Source: Panaeolus papilionaceus (lineage: Eukaryota; Basidiomycota; Agaricomycetes; Agaricales). From it: DNA of 64,000 bases. Positions 35,834 to 48,289 of the stretch are shown here, in pieces (the stretch's first letter is position 1; every line of letters starts with the position of its first letter). The position numbers and the translations under genes were made by a program. The stretch is taken from contig JADNRZ010000015.1 in NCBI GenBank assembly GCA_015501605.1, forward strand, positions 620,001 through 684,000. Direction: 5' to 3'. The notes under the pieces were generated by a model. The model was not told the DNA's origin, searched no databases, and saw only the letters and a list, made by a program, of their open reading frames with translations.

Positions 35834-36906
35834 ATGGTGAGTCAAACTGTCTTGCATCATGGAGTCCGTGCGCACCATTTCGAAGGCTTTGCTCACTGTT
35901 CTTCGCGTTTTTTTAGTACGGAGAATCCAACCCCACTGTTGACCCTTATTCCGACGCGTATAACGCGCCTCCTGCTGCAGAGCCGGCTTCAGAGCGCGAC
36001 GCACCACGTGGCAGGTCTCGTTCCAGGAGCCCTCCAAGACGCGAGACGACCAATGGCACCAACGGTGACTCTGGACGTTATCGGAGCCCACCTCCTCGCA
36101 GAAGGTCTCCTCCAGCTCGTCGTTCTGGCGCTATTGTACGTTTAAACCAAATTTTTTCCCCAATGTGATACGTGATTTAATGGTCTTATAGAAAGCCCCT
36201 GTACCTTCCAGCGTCCTTGGTGTTTTCGGACTGAGCATTCGCACTCAAGAGCGTGATCTTGAGGATGAATTTTCACGTTATGGACAGGTAGTCAAGGTCA
36301 CTATCGTCTATGACCAGAGGGTAAGGCAGGCACCTGCTTTTTCTGGGAAACCCAAACTGACTGGCAACAAGTCTGACCGCTCCCGCGGTTTTGGCTTCAT
36401 TGAAATGGGAACTGTGGAAGAGGCCACAAAGTGTATTCAAGAGCTGAATGGCATGGTATGCGAACATTGTTCATTTATGTCCACGCACCATTCATGTGTT
36501 TGAACAGGAACTCAACGGCCGCAAAATCCGTGTTGATTACTCCGTGACCGATCGTCCTCACAACCCAACACCTGGAGAATACATGGGACATCGTCGTGCT
36601 CGCGATAGAGATGACCGTCGTGATCACCGCGACTCCTATCGTGGTGACTCCCATCGTGATCGTCGTGATCGCGACAGGGACCGTGATCATTACGGCCGCG
36701 ACAGGGATAGGGACTGGAGGGACAGGCGCAGCCCCCCTCCTCGTTCATCTCGCTACTCCCCTGAGTACAGCAGCAGGCGACGAAGGAGTTACTCTCGCAG
36801 CCCTCCTCCCCGTGGCAGCAGCCCTCCTCCTCGCAAGTCCAACGGCGACTCCCGCCGTGATTATGACGCCTCTCCTGCTGGTGCCAACGGTTCCGAGCGC
36901 TGGTAA
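35834..36906 (+). CDS. Tra2-like SR splicing factor (single RRM)
   Basis: Exons are 35834-35836 (ATG only), 35917-36135, 36192-36320, 36372-36455 and 36508-36906, giving 277 residues. An N-terminal RS region ([12 protein letters not shown]) precedes one RRM (about 79-155): [20 protein letters not shown] (RNP2 region) and SRGFGFIEM (RNP1). The C-terminus has dense Arg/Asp/Ser repeats ([19 protein letters not shown]) and SPPP blocks. RS-RRM-RS order is the transformer-2 arrangement; such proteins bind exonic enhancers and recruit the spliceosome. The 51-nt intron 36321-36371 has no in-frame stop and would add 17 residues in a loop of the RRM if retained. It is divergent from eL18. Confidence 0.88.
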
Positions 36907-38321
36907 AAGAAGGCTTTCAAGCTTCTCACCATCATTACACCACCTCCAAATTATATTCACCACTAATGTTGACCGGTTCAAGTCTTGACCGGTCTGACTC
37001 GGTGCGACCATGCATTGCAGTTTCATGCTTCATTTTTTCTTGACATCCCCCTTGCTTGATATAATCTCATTTTCGATTTTATGCCCTTCTTTCTTTCCGT
37101 GTTCATCCCATCTGACTCTTCCTTTTTCTTGCGCCCCTGTGTCTCCATCGTCGAGGTGTTCATGGCCAGCATGCGGAGCAGAAAACACTCAAAAAAGTTT
37201 CATAATTCAAGTTATAATTTCACAAGCCCAAAGAAAACCTCCATATTTCTCTTGCTTTCCTGTCGTCTACTGCTCTTCATCTCAAAGTTGTCAAGTTTCC
37301 TCCAACCACACTCGTCTAGTATATGTTTGCAAGTACAAGATATATCTGGCTGTTTATCAAAACGAAGAAATGAAGTGAAGACTATGCATAATGCGACAAA
37401 ATCTCCCAAGGTATCAGCGCAATCGGACGCAGCATGGACCCCCTCGTGGCCTTTTCTGTCACGACACGTTTCAAGCGCAATTCTTTGGGACTCAATTGAG
37501 TCGAGAAAGGTCAACTCGACCGAATCTTCCAAGGCTGGTTCTTGGAAGGTTCGTCCCTTAATTCTCAACCCCAGACGCTCGCCACACTAATTCGGCTTTG
37601 TGGTTTTTTGTCGTGATGGGAGAACCTGTCAGGTTTGATGCCCTTTTTTCCTGATTTTTATCTGAACCTGCTTCTGGTTGATGTTTAGGCTGATTTAATT
37701 TTCTTTGGTTTTGATAAGGGTTCGTCTCCCATCAGACCATTCTGTTCCCCGTAGTGAAGGCTTGGTACTTGCCAACCGTTCATTGAACAAGCCCAGTTAT
37801 ATGCGACGAATGAGCGCAAATGATATTCAACACGTTGTGAGGGTGTGTCGGATCGTGCGGTGAGCATGTGTGTATTGTTTGGGTTACCACGTTTATTTCT
37901 TTTCCTCGATCCGCTGCTGGTTGTTTTTACTTCATTTTAGCGTTGGGGTGCTTATTTTTTAGTTTCAGAAGAACCTCTTCCGTTCGGGACTAGTTGGAGC
38001 TATTTGAACACCGCCGACCCTGTTGATATGTCTTTGAAGCTCCTGTAATTTGCTGATGGCCTTGATTCCTGTCTTTTGGGTCTGGCGACAAGCAAAATAA
38101 GGGAGTTTGAAGACTTGGTGCAAGTCGGGTGAGCACCATGTTCTCTGTCCTGGTCTACATTCGCTGTGCGGGTTGCTGGGTTCTTGCGATGCCAGTGGAT
38201 TTGGTGAACATTGGTGACCTATCATTCTACTTTGTATATCTTGGACATAGATTAGCCGAAGGAATCCAATGAATAAACGTGGTGTATCTTTACTTCATAA
38301 CATTTTGAGAGAATTATGACA
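36907..38321. other. intergenic, no supported gene
   Basis: It starts with the Tra2-like 3' UTR. Ser/Phe-rich ORFs at 37010-37590 on the plus strand lie in T-rich sequence and show no domain. The short inverted words GATGGGAGA (37615 region) and TCTCCCATC (37727 region) are too short to interpret. Confidence 0.4.
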
Positions 38322-38420
38322 ATGTTCGAGATCGCTCATCGCTCCAACGAGTCCTACGGTGCTGAAGTGATTGCTGGTGCAGTGCTTGGCGACCAGCTGA
38401 AGCCATCATTGGCCGCTTGA
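38322..38420 (+). other. possible upstream ORF of the GTPase gene (32 codons)
   Basis: ATG at 38322 opens a 32-codon frame (MFEIAHRSNESYGAEV...) ending with TGA at 38418-38420, about 137 nt before the GTPase start. It could be a regulatory uORF if the transcript begins upstream; the transcript start is not visible. Confidence 0.25.
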
Positions 38421-38556
38421 AAATATTGCCTTTTTTGGGTGGCAATACTTTTTTCGTTCTCAAGTCGTCCTCAAAGTCGAGCTCGACGTTCACCTCTTCT
38501 CCTCACCCCCATACTGAAATTTTTGTTGGGATTAACCCAACTTACGACCAAACGAC

Positions 38557-41345
38557 ATGCCAAGGATAAGAAAGAGTTAGTTTGTTCAAATTGATGATGG
38601 ATTTAACCCTGACTGACTTGTGTAATCATTAATTTTGACTTGCGTCTTTATTTGAACATCTACAGAGACGAGTAATCGCGTCAAGGTTAATGACCGTGAA
38701 AAGTTGAAGAAGAAAGTGAGAGATGGAAAGAAGAAGAAGGCCAAGTTGGCGAAGAAGAATGTTCAGTGGAAGAGCAGTACGTCTTGTGCTTGTCTCTTGA
38801 TTATTCACTGTGGTCATAGTTTTCATGTGGCCTACTAACGACGTCTGCTTTTCCTTTGTTGTTATCTAGAACATAAAAAGGACCCCGGTATCCCTAATGA
38901 GTTCCCTTACAAGGATCAGATCCTAGCTGAGGTTGCTGAACAGCGGCGAATTGTGCGGTTTATTCAGATCTTTCCCTGGGATTTGGAACTCAATTTTGTT
39001 ATCTCGTTTTTAGGCCGTTGAGGAGAAGCAGCGCAGAAAAGAGGAAAAGCAAAAGAACCTTGAGAGGGCTCGTGCTATTGCTCGTGGAGAGATTCTCCCC
39101 GACGAAGATATGGAGTCTGCAGAGGAACGTTCTGAGAACGAGGAGGAAGGCAGTGGAGACGAGGCTGGGGACCAATCATCCGACGGGGAGGAAGAGGCGC
39201 CAAAGAAGGGTAGCAAGGACCTCAACGTTGGTGCTGAAAGTATTGCTAGCCTAAGTGCTAAGCAGCTGGACATCAAGTTGAAGCAACGGCTGAAGGCTAA
39301 GGCCGTTGAGGAGATCGAGGAGGAGGATGAAGTCCCTCTTTTGATTAACAGAGACCTGCCCAACTTGCAGTCCGTCATCGACAAGGCAGACGTTGTGGTC
39401 GAGTTGTTGGATGCCAGGGACCCGGAGGCTTTCAGGAATAAGAAGCTGGAGGACTTAGTGGTGAAGAAGGGAAAGAAGCTGTTGTTAATCCTGAATAAGA
39501 TCGGTATGTTGGTCTTTCTGGAGCTGTAGTCGCTTCTCTAACTTGTACACCGCAGATACATGTCCCAAGGAATCTGTTAGTGCCTGGATTGAACTGCTCA
39601 GGAAACAGTACCCAACCTTGGCCTTCCGCTCCGCTACTTCCTTCCTCCCCGAAACCTCAACTGCAGATGCGATATCATCTCTATCTAGCAAAGCAAAGGG
39701 AAAATTCAAGGCCAAGGCTCCTACCAATGATGCTGTTGGTCGAGATGTTGTCCTTGACTGTCTTTCCGCCTGGCGTAAAGACTCCGGGAAAGACGAGCTG
39801 AGCATCGCTGTCGTCGGTATTGTCAACGTAAGTTACCATTTCTTCATCTTTCATTTGTTCTTGTCGTACTAAATGAACGCTATTTTTCAGTCTGGAAAGA
39901 GTTCGTTCATCAACTCTATCAACAAGCGTGCATCTCTCCCTGTGTATACCCTCGCGACATCATCTCGTGGACCATCAACAACAGAACTTCCCCAAGAAGC
40001 CACCTTGGAGGTTGACGAGCAGAAATTTACGTTCATTGACACGCCTGGACTCTCGTTCATTTCAGATGAAGAGGCCGATTCATCATTACTGGAAGAGTTC
40101 CGTTCTCGGGATATTCTCCTGAGAAGCAAAGGTAGAATCGACCGTCTTAAGGACCCCAATCCTCCAAGTATGTTGTACTTAGGGCTGTTCATTATACTCT
40201 GATCACTTACTCATTCCATATTATCTAGTCGAGCACATCGTGTCCCGGGCCAATACCGAGGACTTGATGGTTTTGTACAGCCTTCCAGCATTCACCAAGG
40301 GTGACCCTACTGCGTTCTTGTCTGGTGTTGCGCGAGCCAACCAATTGATCAAAAAGGTACATTGCAAACTCGCCTGTCCTATTCCTTCGGCGCCTTATTT
40401 TTTGCGCCGCCTTGCATTGCGTCATGGTATCATTTTTTTCTATTCATACTTTACTGTGCCTGCCTATCACCGTCATCAAAAGTTGTAAACTAACCATACA
40501 TTTCTGCGTTTTTTTAGAAAGGAGAACTCGATCTATCGGGCGCAGCAAGAATCGTTCTCCGGGATTGGAACGTCGGGAAATTTGCCAAATATTCCCTGCC
40601 TCCATCAAACAAAAACGCAGCAGATGATGCGTCCTTGCCGGCTTCTGGGTCATCGACGGCAAGCGCTCAGCTCCAGGAGCTGTACGCTAAACAGGATGCC
40701 GTCATCGCTGGATTGACACCCCGAAAAGAGCTTAGGAAGAAGACTGGACTGGTTAAGCTTACCTCAAGTGCGATTGATACTCGGGAGCCTGCATTGGAAG
40801 AATCTTGGGCAGCGCTGAATGTGAATGATGAGAGTGATGATGAGGAATCTGATGAGGACGGCATGGAGGTTGAAGGTGAGGATGCGGATATGGGTTCTGA
40901 TGAAGAGGATGAGGAAGGTGATAGTGATGTGGAAATGGAAGGAGACGAAGACGAGGATGAAGTGGATGATGAAGATGATGAAGAAGCACCCCCACCTCCC
41001 GTTTCATTCTCAAAACGCAAACGCGGCCCAGAACGTGCTGCGCCTGCACCGCCAGCGAAAAAGGTTGCGTTTACTTCAAAACGTGCCATCAACGAAGCCG
41101 CAAAGGCCGACGCGTTGAAGGAAAAAGCGACGCAGCAGGCTCGCAAACCTGTGCTGCCTGTAGCTGCCCCAACTAAATCTGCCCTCAAAACCAAAAAAGC
41201 ACCCCTCGCTAAAGCCTCGGATAATAAATCCAAGGGTGCTGCCAATGTGCCCAGTGCGAAATCGATAAAAGCTAAAGAGGCAGCTGCTACTGAAAAGAAA
41301 AAGAGCGGAGAGCCAGAGGCGTACGATTTTGGCAAGTTCTTCTGA
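38557..41345 (+). CDS. nucleostemin-type nucleolar GTPase (Nug1/Grn1-like)
   Basis: Exons are 38557-38575, 38666-38776, 38870-38952, 39014-39503, 39556-39827, 39891-40167, 40229-40356 and 40518-41345, giving 735 residues. The N-terminus is basic (VNDREKLKKKVRDGKKKKAK), typical of the GN3L/Grn1 domain and nucleolar targeting. The GTPase is circularly permuted: DARDPEAFRNKKLE, G4 as NKID (232-235), then G1 GIVNSGKS (322-329) and G3 DTPG (375-378). Downstream come KKGELDLSGAARIVLRDWN and a long Asp/Glu tract, then Lys/Ala-rich tail ending EAYDFGKFF. Such proteins help assemble and export pre-60S particles. The C-terminal acidic and basic extension makes it longer than yeast Nug1 (520). Intron 7 (161 nt) is the longest of the gene. 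Confidence 0.92.
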
Positions 41346-43114
41346 CATTGCCTCTGTCTAGAACTGCATCGTGCATCCCTTCGCTGCTAGACTTCATCCG
41401 GCAGTCGACGTTTATCATCTGTCGTTCGTGGTTTTAGATGACATCCTGTATGTACAGTACGTATACATCCGCTGTTTGTGTGTTGACTCGCAATGCGATA
41501 TTTTACGAACTTGCGATATGAATAGCATGACGCTTGCTTTACTGTTTGTTAATACAGGCGTTGCGCCCCTTGCGGATGGCAGCTGTAAGCTTCTTCATGG
41601 TCATGCGACAAGGAACTTAAAGCTCTCCGTCCGCCTTCAAGGCGATTATACTCATGAAAAAATATGTTACTGGATGGCAATTGGTTGGTCGGATGAATCT
41701 GATATAGAATTCCGACGTGTTGCCTGTTATTGGAAGTTGATACACTGGCAGCAATCGTGTGGGTTAAATTTATCAAGTCAATAGTTTTGGGCCCGCTATT
41801 TGGTCATGATCTTCAAAAGTGAATAACTAAATGTCAATCATTCGGCATGCCATTGTTTTCCATTCAACATCCACAAGTGAAAGCGAGTGTGGGCGCGGTG
41901 TAACTCAGTTGCGATTATCGTGCCCTTTTCTGTCGAGAGTGGGAAGTTCTCACTGGTCGTACATTGTTTCTAGTATGTTTTCTTTGTTTTACAGTTCGCA
42001 TCCACTGTTATGTCGTGAACGCCTGATTGTGATTGTGATTATTACCGGGGCAACGGGTCGCCTGCCTTTTAAAAATAAGGCATTTACGATGACCCCTATG
42101 GAGAGCGCTCACAGTTTGATGTGATAGATCATGCATCATGGGACCCATGGCGGATTTAATCGTTCACATCTATAGAAATAGTTGTATCAAGTAACATGGA
42201 GACTGTACGACATATCTTACATTTGTTGTTGGATATGTATGGGGTATATCGGGGTAGTAGTTGAACCTGTACAAGGTTGCAAGGTCCTGATGCATTAGAA
42301 AGGAAACGCCATTTCGATTAGGTATTGTTGAAATATTAAGCCTTTTATATACTTATATCGCGCAGTTACTTCAGGGCTACGACCCGGCAGTACATTTTGT
42401 GCGAGTGAGTAGTTAATATTGTTCCAAGCTGTCTACTTCTGTGAGAACTGGCGTGAGGCGAGCGCGCTTCACAGCGCGGTGTCCCGTTTCGGGATGAGTG
42501 CGCTCGATCACTTGGCTTCGCCCACTGGAAGACTTTATTTAGAACGCAACCTTGAGAATAAAACAACAATGAACAATCTTGCAGTCGCTCGATGTTCTTC
42601 AGACAGCAACCTTCATCTAAACATCCCTCATAGACACCTTATGATCGGACAATTTAAAGGCAGCTGCATAGCATTGTCATCATTGTGCACTGTGCAGCCT
42701 TGAGTGCGCGAATTCGTAATTATCTTTTACGCAGAATACTGCCACTTTGCTGCGCTCGGTACTGATACTATGCGTTCCAAGCATTTTAAAGGTGTTTTAG
42801 TAGAAGGTTGGCTAATCGAACACAGGTAACCGGGGGATCTGGTAAGCATCTCCAGTCACTCGAGAATGGGCAATCCATCTAAGCTTACCGTGAGAGTCCA
42901 CGGAAGAGGTTACAGCTGTGATGCAAGATTATCGACGATGCCTTGTGGCGCATGAACCAATCTGGAAACCCCACCTGGTCCGGCTATTTAAAGGGCTGAA
43001 GGCTTTCTGGTCTCACACCTTTCATTATCTTTCCCTCTTCACGGTGCGGACATATCTCTCTGTTCATCGCCATCGTGTTCTGATCAAGTTGTTCTCCTCT
43101 AGAAACACATTCAT
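41346..43114. other. intergenic, no supported gene
   Basis: A 137-codon plus frame (41371-41784) follows the GTPase stop and has no domain; it probably lies in the 3' UTR. Nearer the F-box gene a TATTTAAA word (42985-42992) lies about 125 nt before its ATG. Confidence 0.4.
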
Positions 43115-44716
43115 ATGCCACTAGACTGGACCCGTCGCGCCGAGTCTCTATCTCGCGTGTACTCTTTTAGTACAGCGAAAAGGAGAAAATCGACGCGTAC
43201 CGCAATCCCAGACTTCTTCGCCGATGATGCACCTGTGAGTCGTTTTCAGTACGAGTCATGCAGCCAAACGTCTTTACTTATGCACGTTCAGACCGAAATA
43301 CCCTCCGAACCCTTCAAACCCTTCAAACCCTTTGACACCCTCCCCCTCGAGATACAACTCGAGATCTTTGCACACTGTCTCCCCCCATCACCTCGCTTCG
43401 ACCCAAACGAAGCGCCACTTCTAATTGCTAGAGTGAGCAGGACATGGCGTGCCATCGTACTATCCACCCCAAGACTATGGTCAACATTCGAGGTCGAAAT
43501 CACTGGCTCTCCGGGCACTACCGTTTCCGCCTACGATCTGAATATCATGAGTACGATGAAGCTATGGTTAGAGCGATCGAAGAATTACCCGTTGTCGGTT
43601 CGGGTCTCACACATACCATCGAGTCGAATCCATGACCCTCGTTCCGCGGAGTTACTCTCCCTCCTCATTCCTGAAGTTCGTCGTTGGCGACACGTCGAGC
43701 TCGTTATCCCCGCATCTAACATTCGACCTCTTGTAACCTCTTTACCTCTTGGTTTCCCTGCACTACAGTCCTTGACATTGCAGATGAAGGGGTTCTGGGG
43801 TACCGAGCCAGCATTAGATTTGGCACTACTCAACATTCCATGGCACCAACTAACGACACTCAACTTGCAACTAGACCGGAACCACTTGCTAACATTAGAC
43901 CAGTACTTTCATATTCTCTCGCAGACCGAGAACCTTCGCGATTGCACTATTAATGCCCAGTGTACCTTTGCTTCGGAGACGATGGAATCAGGACCATTGT
44001 CCTTGACGAGTCTCGAGTCATTACAGCTTACTCTTCAAGAACCCTTGGAGTCATCCCTGGGACTATCACACGAACAAGCATTCCTACGATTCCTCCAATC
44101 CCTCTCCATGACGAAACTTCAGACTCTCAAAATCGGGTGGCTCCTGACGTCGCCCGAGGGTGTTTGGCAGACAGTTCATTCTGACTTTTTGACAGCTTTG
44201 GGTCACATTGCGTCATCGCTCCGAACCCTCAGCATCGCGTACTTACCAGTTAAGGAGAGTCAGCTGTTGGAATACTTTGCAGTTTTACCAGAGCTTTCCG
44301 ATTTGGAGTTACGCTTCTCACTAAGCAGCCGAGACTACGACCCCATTACGGACAGACTACTTTCGGCACTCTCCATTTCACCTGACATTCGAAACCCTTC
44401 ACGCCCCACATCTCCATCGAACAATGTTTCGGTTCCTTCTCGAAGCGCTCATTCCGAGGATAACAACAATAGGGGCCTCCTCCCTCAACTGGAGTCCCTG
44501 CATATAGAGTCCAGTGGAAAGGAGTACTCGTACGTGGGATTGGTTTCTATGATTCAATCGAGGTGGGATGCTGTGCGTTCGACGGAGTCCATTCGATCAC
44601 GGACAAAGTTCCACTTCCTCTCCATGAACCCCGTCTCCTCAGTTTTAGGTGAACAGATCAAGGCATGGGCCGGGGAGGGTTTAAATGTGACTATAGACAG
44701 CGTTTCGCTCCGATGA
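43115..44716 (+). CDS. F-box protein, separate subfamily
   Basis: A continuous frame of 533 codons from the ATG at 43115. The F-box is at residues 71-115 (KPFDTLPLEIQLEIFAHCLP, then LIARVSRTWRAIVLSTPRLW), the common Agaricomycete F-box form. A long LRR-like C-terminal part follows (LPLGFPALQSLTLQMKGFW, LTSLESLQLTLQEPL, LSDLELRFSL). It lacks the coiled coil and the FGPxH first exon of the two-exon family. A 57-nt segment (43235-43291) starts GTGAGT, ends TTCAG and is stop-free and in frame, so it is probably an intron; the protein would then have 514 residues. Predicted SCF substrate receptor; target unknown. Confidence 0.82.
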   Translation: MPLDWTRRAESLSRVYSFSTAKRRKSTRTAIPDFFADDAPVSRFQYESCSQTSLLMHVQTEIPSEPFKPFKPFDTLPLEIQLEIFAHCLPPSPRFDPNEAPLLIARVSRTWRAIVLSTPRLWSTFEVEITGSPGTTVSAYDLNIMSTMKLWLERSKNYPLSVRVSHIPSSRIHDPRSAELLSLLIPEVRRWRHVELVIPASNIRPLVTSLPLGFPALQSLTLQMKGFWGTEPALDLALLNIPWHQLTTLNLQLDRNHLLTLDQYFHILSQTENLRDCTINAQCTFASETMESGPLSLTSLESLQLTLQEPLESSLGLSHEQAFLRFLQSLSMTKLQTLKIGWLLTSPEGVWQTVHSDFLTALGHIASSLRTLSIAYLPVKESQLLEYFAVLPELSDLELRFSLSSRDYDPITDRLLSALSISPDIRNPSRPTSPSNNVSVPSRSAHSEDNNNRGLLPQLESLHIESSGKEYSYVGLVSMIQSRWDAVRSTESIRSRTKFHFLSMNPVSSVLGEQIKAWAGEGLNVTIDSVSLR

Positions 44717-45273
44717 GGTCTATCTCAGACTCCTCCATGGCTTTATCCGCCTTACTTTAGGCTTAGCATAGTAGCTCGGCAGTTCATTTCTTCTCGAACA
44801 ATTACACTTCGATAAGCATATTCTTTTTCATTTGACATTGACTGACAGTATCTTACGGCTTTATGACCCTATGACCACTATTTTATACTACATACGATTA
44901 TTCTTCATTTGAGATAGTTTACATTTCATATCTGTACAACATAACTGGCATTCATGGCAACACCATGCACCAAAGTCAATTGCGGGGGATGACAGATACA
45001 TGCTGGGCGTAGTTCGATATTTTTTTATGACAGATGAGTGGCTGAGCACAAAAATGATCTATGCAACCTCAATTGTACCGCCCCATAAACTGGTTGCAAT
45101 GTCGTCGTACTTACCACTCTGCAGCAGCTCAAGGACGATGGACAGGGGCGTTGTCTGTTTCGGTCCGACGGCGCGAATCTCACCCACGTGATTAAACTCG
45201 AATTTCAAGATTTGGCCTTGACATTGGACTCTTGCGAGCTATACCTCTCGTTTCTTCCTTATAATAGTCTAAA
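44717..45273. other. intergenic, no gene seen
   Basis: AT-rich 3' flank of the F-box gene followed by the short NOP9 promoter and leader. Confidence 0.4.
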
Positions 45274-48200
45274 ATGCCTAGGGAGAACAGGAAACGTGGA
45301 AAGAAGCATAAAAAGATGCAGGATCACGAAGAACCTGTGAGGCAGGAGGTCTATATTGACGAGGAACCGCCTCAGGCCGACTACGCTCAAGGCGCACCCT
45401 CTTGGTTAAAGCCTGCACCTAAACCTGAGGACGAGTTCAACCCGGAGGCACCATTCGGATACGTAGATGCAGATTTGAAAGCCTATATCCGGACTGTAGA
45501 CACCCAGATCAAGGACTGGCAGGAAAACCAGGAAGAACCGGTCGAAGGAAGTGATGAGGACCCAAACGAACGTATGTGATCTTGACCCTATGGATTAATA
45601 TCATTTCGTTGAAACAGTTGATAGAAAAGAGGCTTTTCCTTATGGCTGCGTTGACGGAAATGCATCAGAAGGAAAGACAACTTGCGACGGACCCTGATTG
45701 CTCGATCGTTTTGGAACGAATGCTTTACTCCATGGACGATTTTGTGAGACGGGTTTTTATGGATAGCATGGCTGGTTCGTAAGTGTGTTCTATTGAATTT
45801 TTAGTCACTTGATGTTAACGGACCTTTGAAGGTACGGTGTACTGGTTAAGCATCGTTTTGCGTCGCATGTGTGCCAAACTATGTTCAGCATAGCTCAAGA
45901 CACCATTTCTCGTGAAGTAGGTCAACATCTCTGAGTATTTTCTACCTGTGAAGTTAACGTGTTTTCAAATAGACTAAGGGAATTTATCCTTCTATTCCTG
46001 ACTCGTCGGACGACGGTGAACTGCGCACTCTTACACAATTAGTGCTCGACACATCCGAGGTAAGATCCATACCCTTGGATTTATCTCCCAACGCTCACAG
46101 GTTTCACATAGGAACTCCTCCCTTCCTTCCCATCTTTATTCAACGACCAATTCGGATCGCACGTCGCCCGTGCCCTTCTCCTGCTCCTTTCACCCAATCT
46201 TTCTTCTGCAGAAGGCCAATCCCAAGCTACCCTCCGATCGAAGAGAAGTGCAGCATGGAAGGCACGACAAGGGCCTATGAAGTCCCTATTCGAAGAGGAG
46301 AAAGGGAAAGGAAAACAGCCCGTTTCAAGGGGTGTGCCACCGGAGTTCCGTCAAATGTCGAGAAGACTGGTTGAGGTCGTGCGAGAGCAGTTGGGCGAGA
46401 ATGAAATCAGGGCTATGGCTGCCAATCAGGTTGCCTCGCCTGGTCTACAGGTATGCTCAATTTAAGATTTGCTATTCGTTGACCCCGACTTTGATTGATG
46501 TATTTAGGTTTTGCTTGAGGTCGAGGCTGATTTAGACATGAACAATGAGTCTGGCTCACTGATGGACACAGTCATGATGGGTGCTATTACCGTGTGCCGT
46601 GAGTAACTCAGTTAACCGTTTTGCTGAAGATTTGAAGATGCCAATCGTGAAATTCAGTTAATTCAGACGAGGAGCTTGACGAAGCAGATTATCTCGGCAC
46701 ACTTCTCCGGGATCCCAACTCTTCTCGTTTACTTGAAATTATCGTTCTTCGTTGCCCTGAAAACGTTTTCCACAAACTTTGGAAAACCTACTTCCATGGA
46801 AAGCTGGCACGGTTGGCCGGTCATCCTGTGGCTAATTTTGTGCTGGCCAAGGCTATTGAAAGAACGTCATTGGAAGAGCTATCCGAGGTGTTCTCACAAC
46901 TTGGTGATGCATGGAATAAATTAATCAGTCAGTGTTGCGATTATTTGCTTTACTTGAGATAGTTCTGATTTTTCGTTCCAGAAACGTCAAGGACTGGTGT
47001 CCTGAGGGCTGCAATTGAAAGGTGTAATGTTCACAAAGAAGTTGGATCATCTATTGTCGATGTAAGCATCTGTATTTCATACGACCCAACTACGCTAATC
47101 TTATCTTTGTTTTAAAGGTCTTGTCCATAGCTTTCAATCTCCAATCTGAGGAAGATAAAAAATTACTTGTCCCTTGCTTGCTCACTCTGCTCCCTGTGGA
47201 GGTATGCCATTTCACTCCACCCTCAGAGGTTTCAGTCTAACGTATATATAGGATTATCGCTATTATCTCTCAAAGGCAAATGAGACAAAAGAAGCAGCAT
47301 CACAACCCCATCCTGGAAAGCATCAGAATCGTGCTGCTCCAGACCTACTTGCGCCCAAAATTCAGGGTAGTCTCCTAATCCAAACCATACTAAGACTGCC
47401 CGACCCCTACAATCACTTCATTGCTGAAAGGTACTTTACTCCATTTTTCCCCGGTATCACATATTTACCTGGTTTAATATAGCCTACTTCAACTCCCCAT
47501 CGAGGAAAGAATAAAAATCGCCCAAAACCCTGTTGGATCGCGCGTGTATGACGTGCTATTGGATTCTACGACGGTACCCGCCAAATACAAGCGCCAATTT
47601 GTCATGGGATTCATGGACCATTATGATGTCCTCGTCGACGACAAACTGGGGAGTCGGGTTGGTGACCGATGTTGGTCATATTGTGACACCTACCTCAAAG
47701 TGAGCGCATTAATTTAGTCGCAGCAGCACGGTTGAGCTTGCCTGACACCCTGTTTTTGATGATGTAGGAAAAAATTGCGAAGTCGTTGATCCACAAGGAG
47801 CACGTCCTTGCTGCTTCGTTCTACGGAAAATTCTTCGCAAAAAACCTCAACCTATACCTGCTACAACGCCGGCCGGAAGAATGGAGAAATATGCAATCGG
47901 AGAGGAAGCGTGCTGCTGATCAGGTTAATAAGCCTGTCCCAGCAGCGAAACCGTCGACATCCCCCAATGTTGCTTCAAAAACCCAAGAACAGAAGCCTGT
48001 CAAGGAGAAGGAGACAAAGAAGCGGAAAATTCGGCCAGAGGACGAAATTGAGGCGCTCTTCAACGAAAAGCTGGGTAAGAAGGTTAAGAGGGCTGCATTG
48101 GAGGATACTTCATCGCCTAAGAAGGCGACCTCGGAATCTGCACCCACCGCAGAGGACATCAAAAAGTCTAAAAAGGACCGCAAAAGGGCGAAGGAAGAGG

Positions 48201-48289
48201 GCAAGGGGGATAAGGAGCTTGAGCAGATTTTGGGTGCGATTCGCGCTGCGCCTAAAAGTGAAGGACCGGGTCACAAGAAGAAATCATAG
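45274..48289 (+). CDS. nop9: nucleolar pumilio-repeat protein NOP9
   Basis: Twelve exons: 45274-45571, 45625-45778, 45832-45916, 45973-46059, 46112-46450, 46508-46598, 46667-46927, 46982-47061, 47118-47201, 47252-47430, 47483-47699 and 47768-48289, giving 798 residues in a closed frame. N-terminus [14 protein letters not shown] is basic. NOP9 marks: [49 protein letters not shown], pumilio-type repeats such as [18 protein letters not shown] and [28 protein letters not shown] and [21 protein letters not shown]. The tail is Lys-rich with [20 protein letters not shown]9 binds pre-rRNA near the D-site during 18S maturation. Exon 2 uses the GATAG acceptor at 45624; the earlier CAG would break frame. 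At exon 7 a CAG 9 nt upstream is an alternative. Confidence 0.92.

Noticed and set aside
37010..37590. overlapping Ser/Phe-rich plus frames after the Tra2-like gene
   Set aside because: They follow T-rich 3' UTR-like sequence and carry no domain.
40667..41335. 222-codon Ser-rich minus frame
   Set aside because: It is the antisense of the acidic and Lys-rich tail of the nucleolar GTPase.
41371..41784. 137-codon frame after the GTPase stop
   Set aside because: No domain; probably within the 3' UTR.
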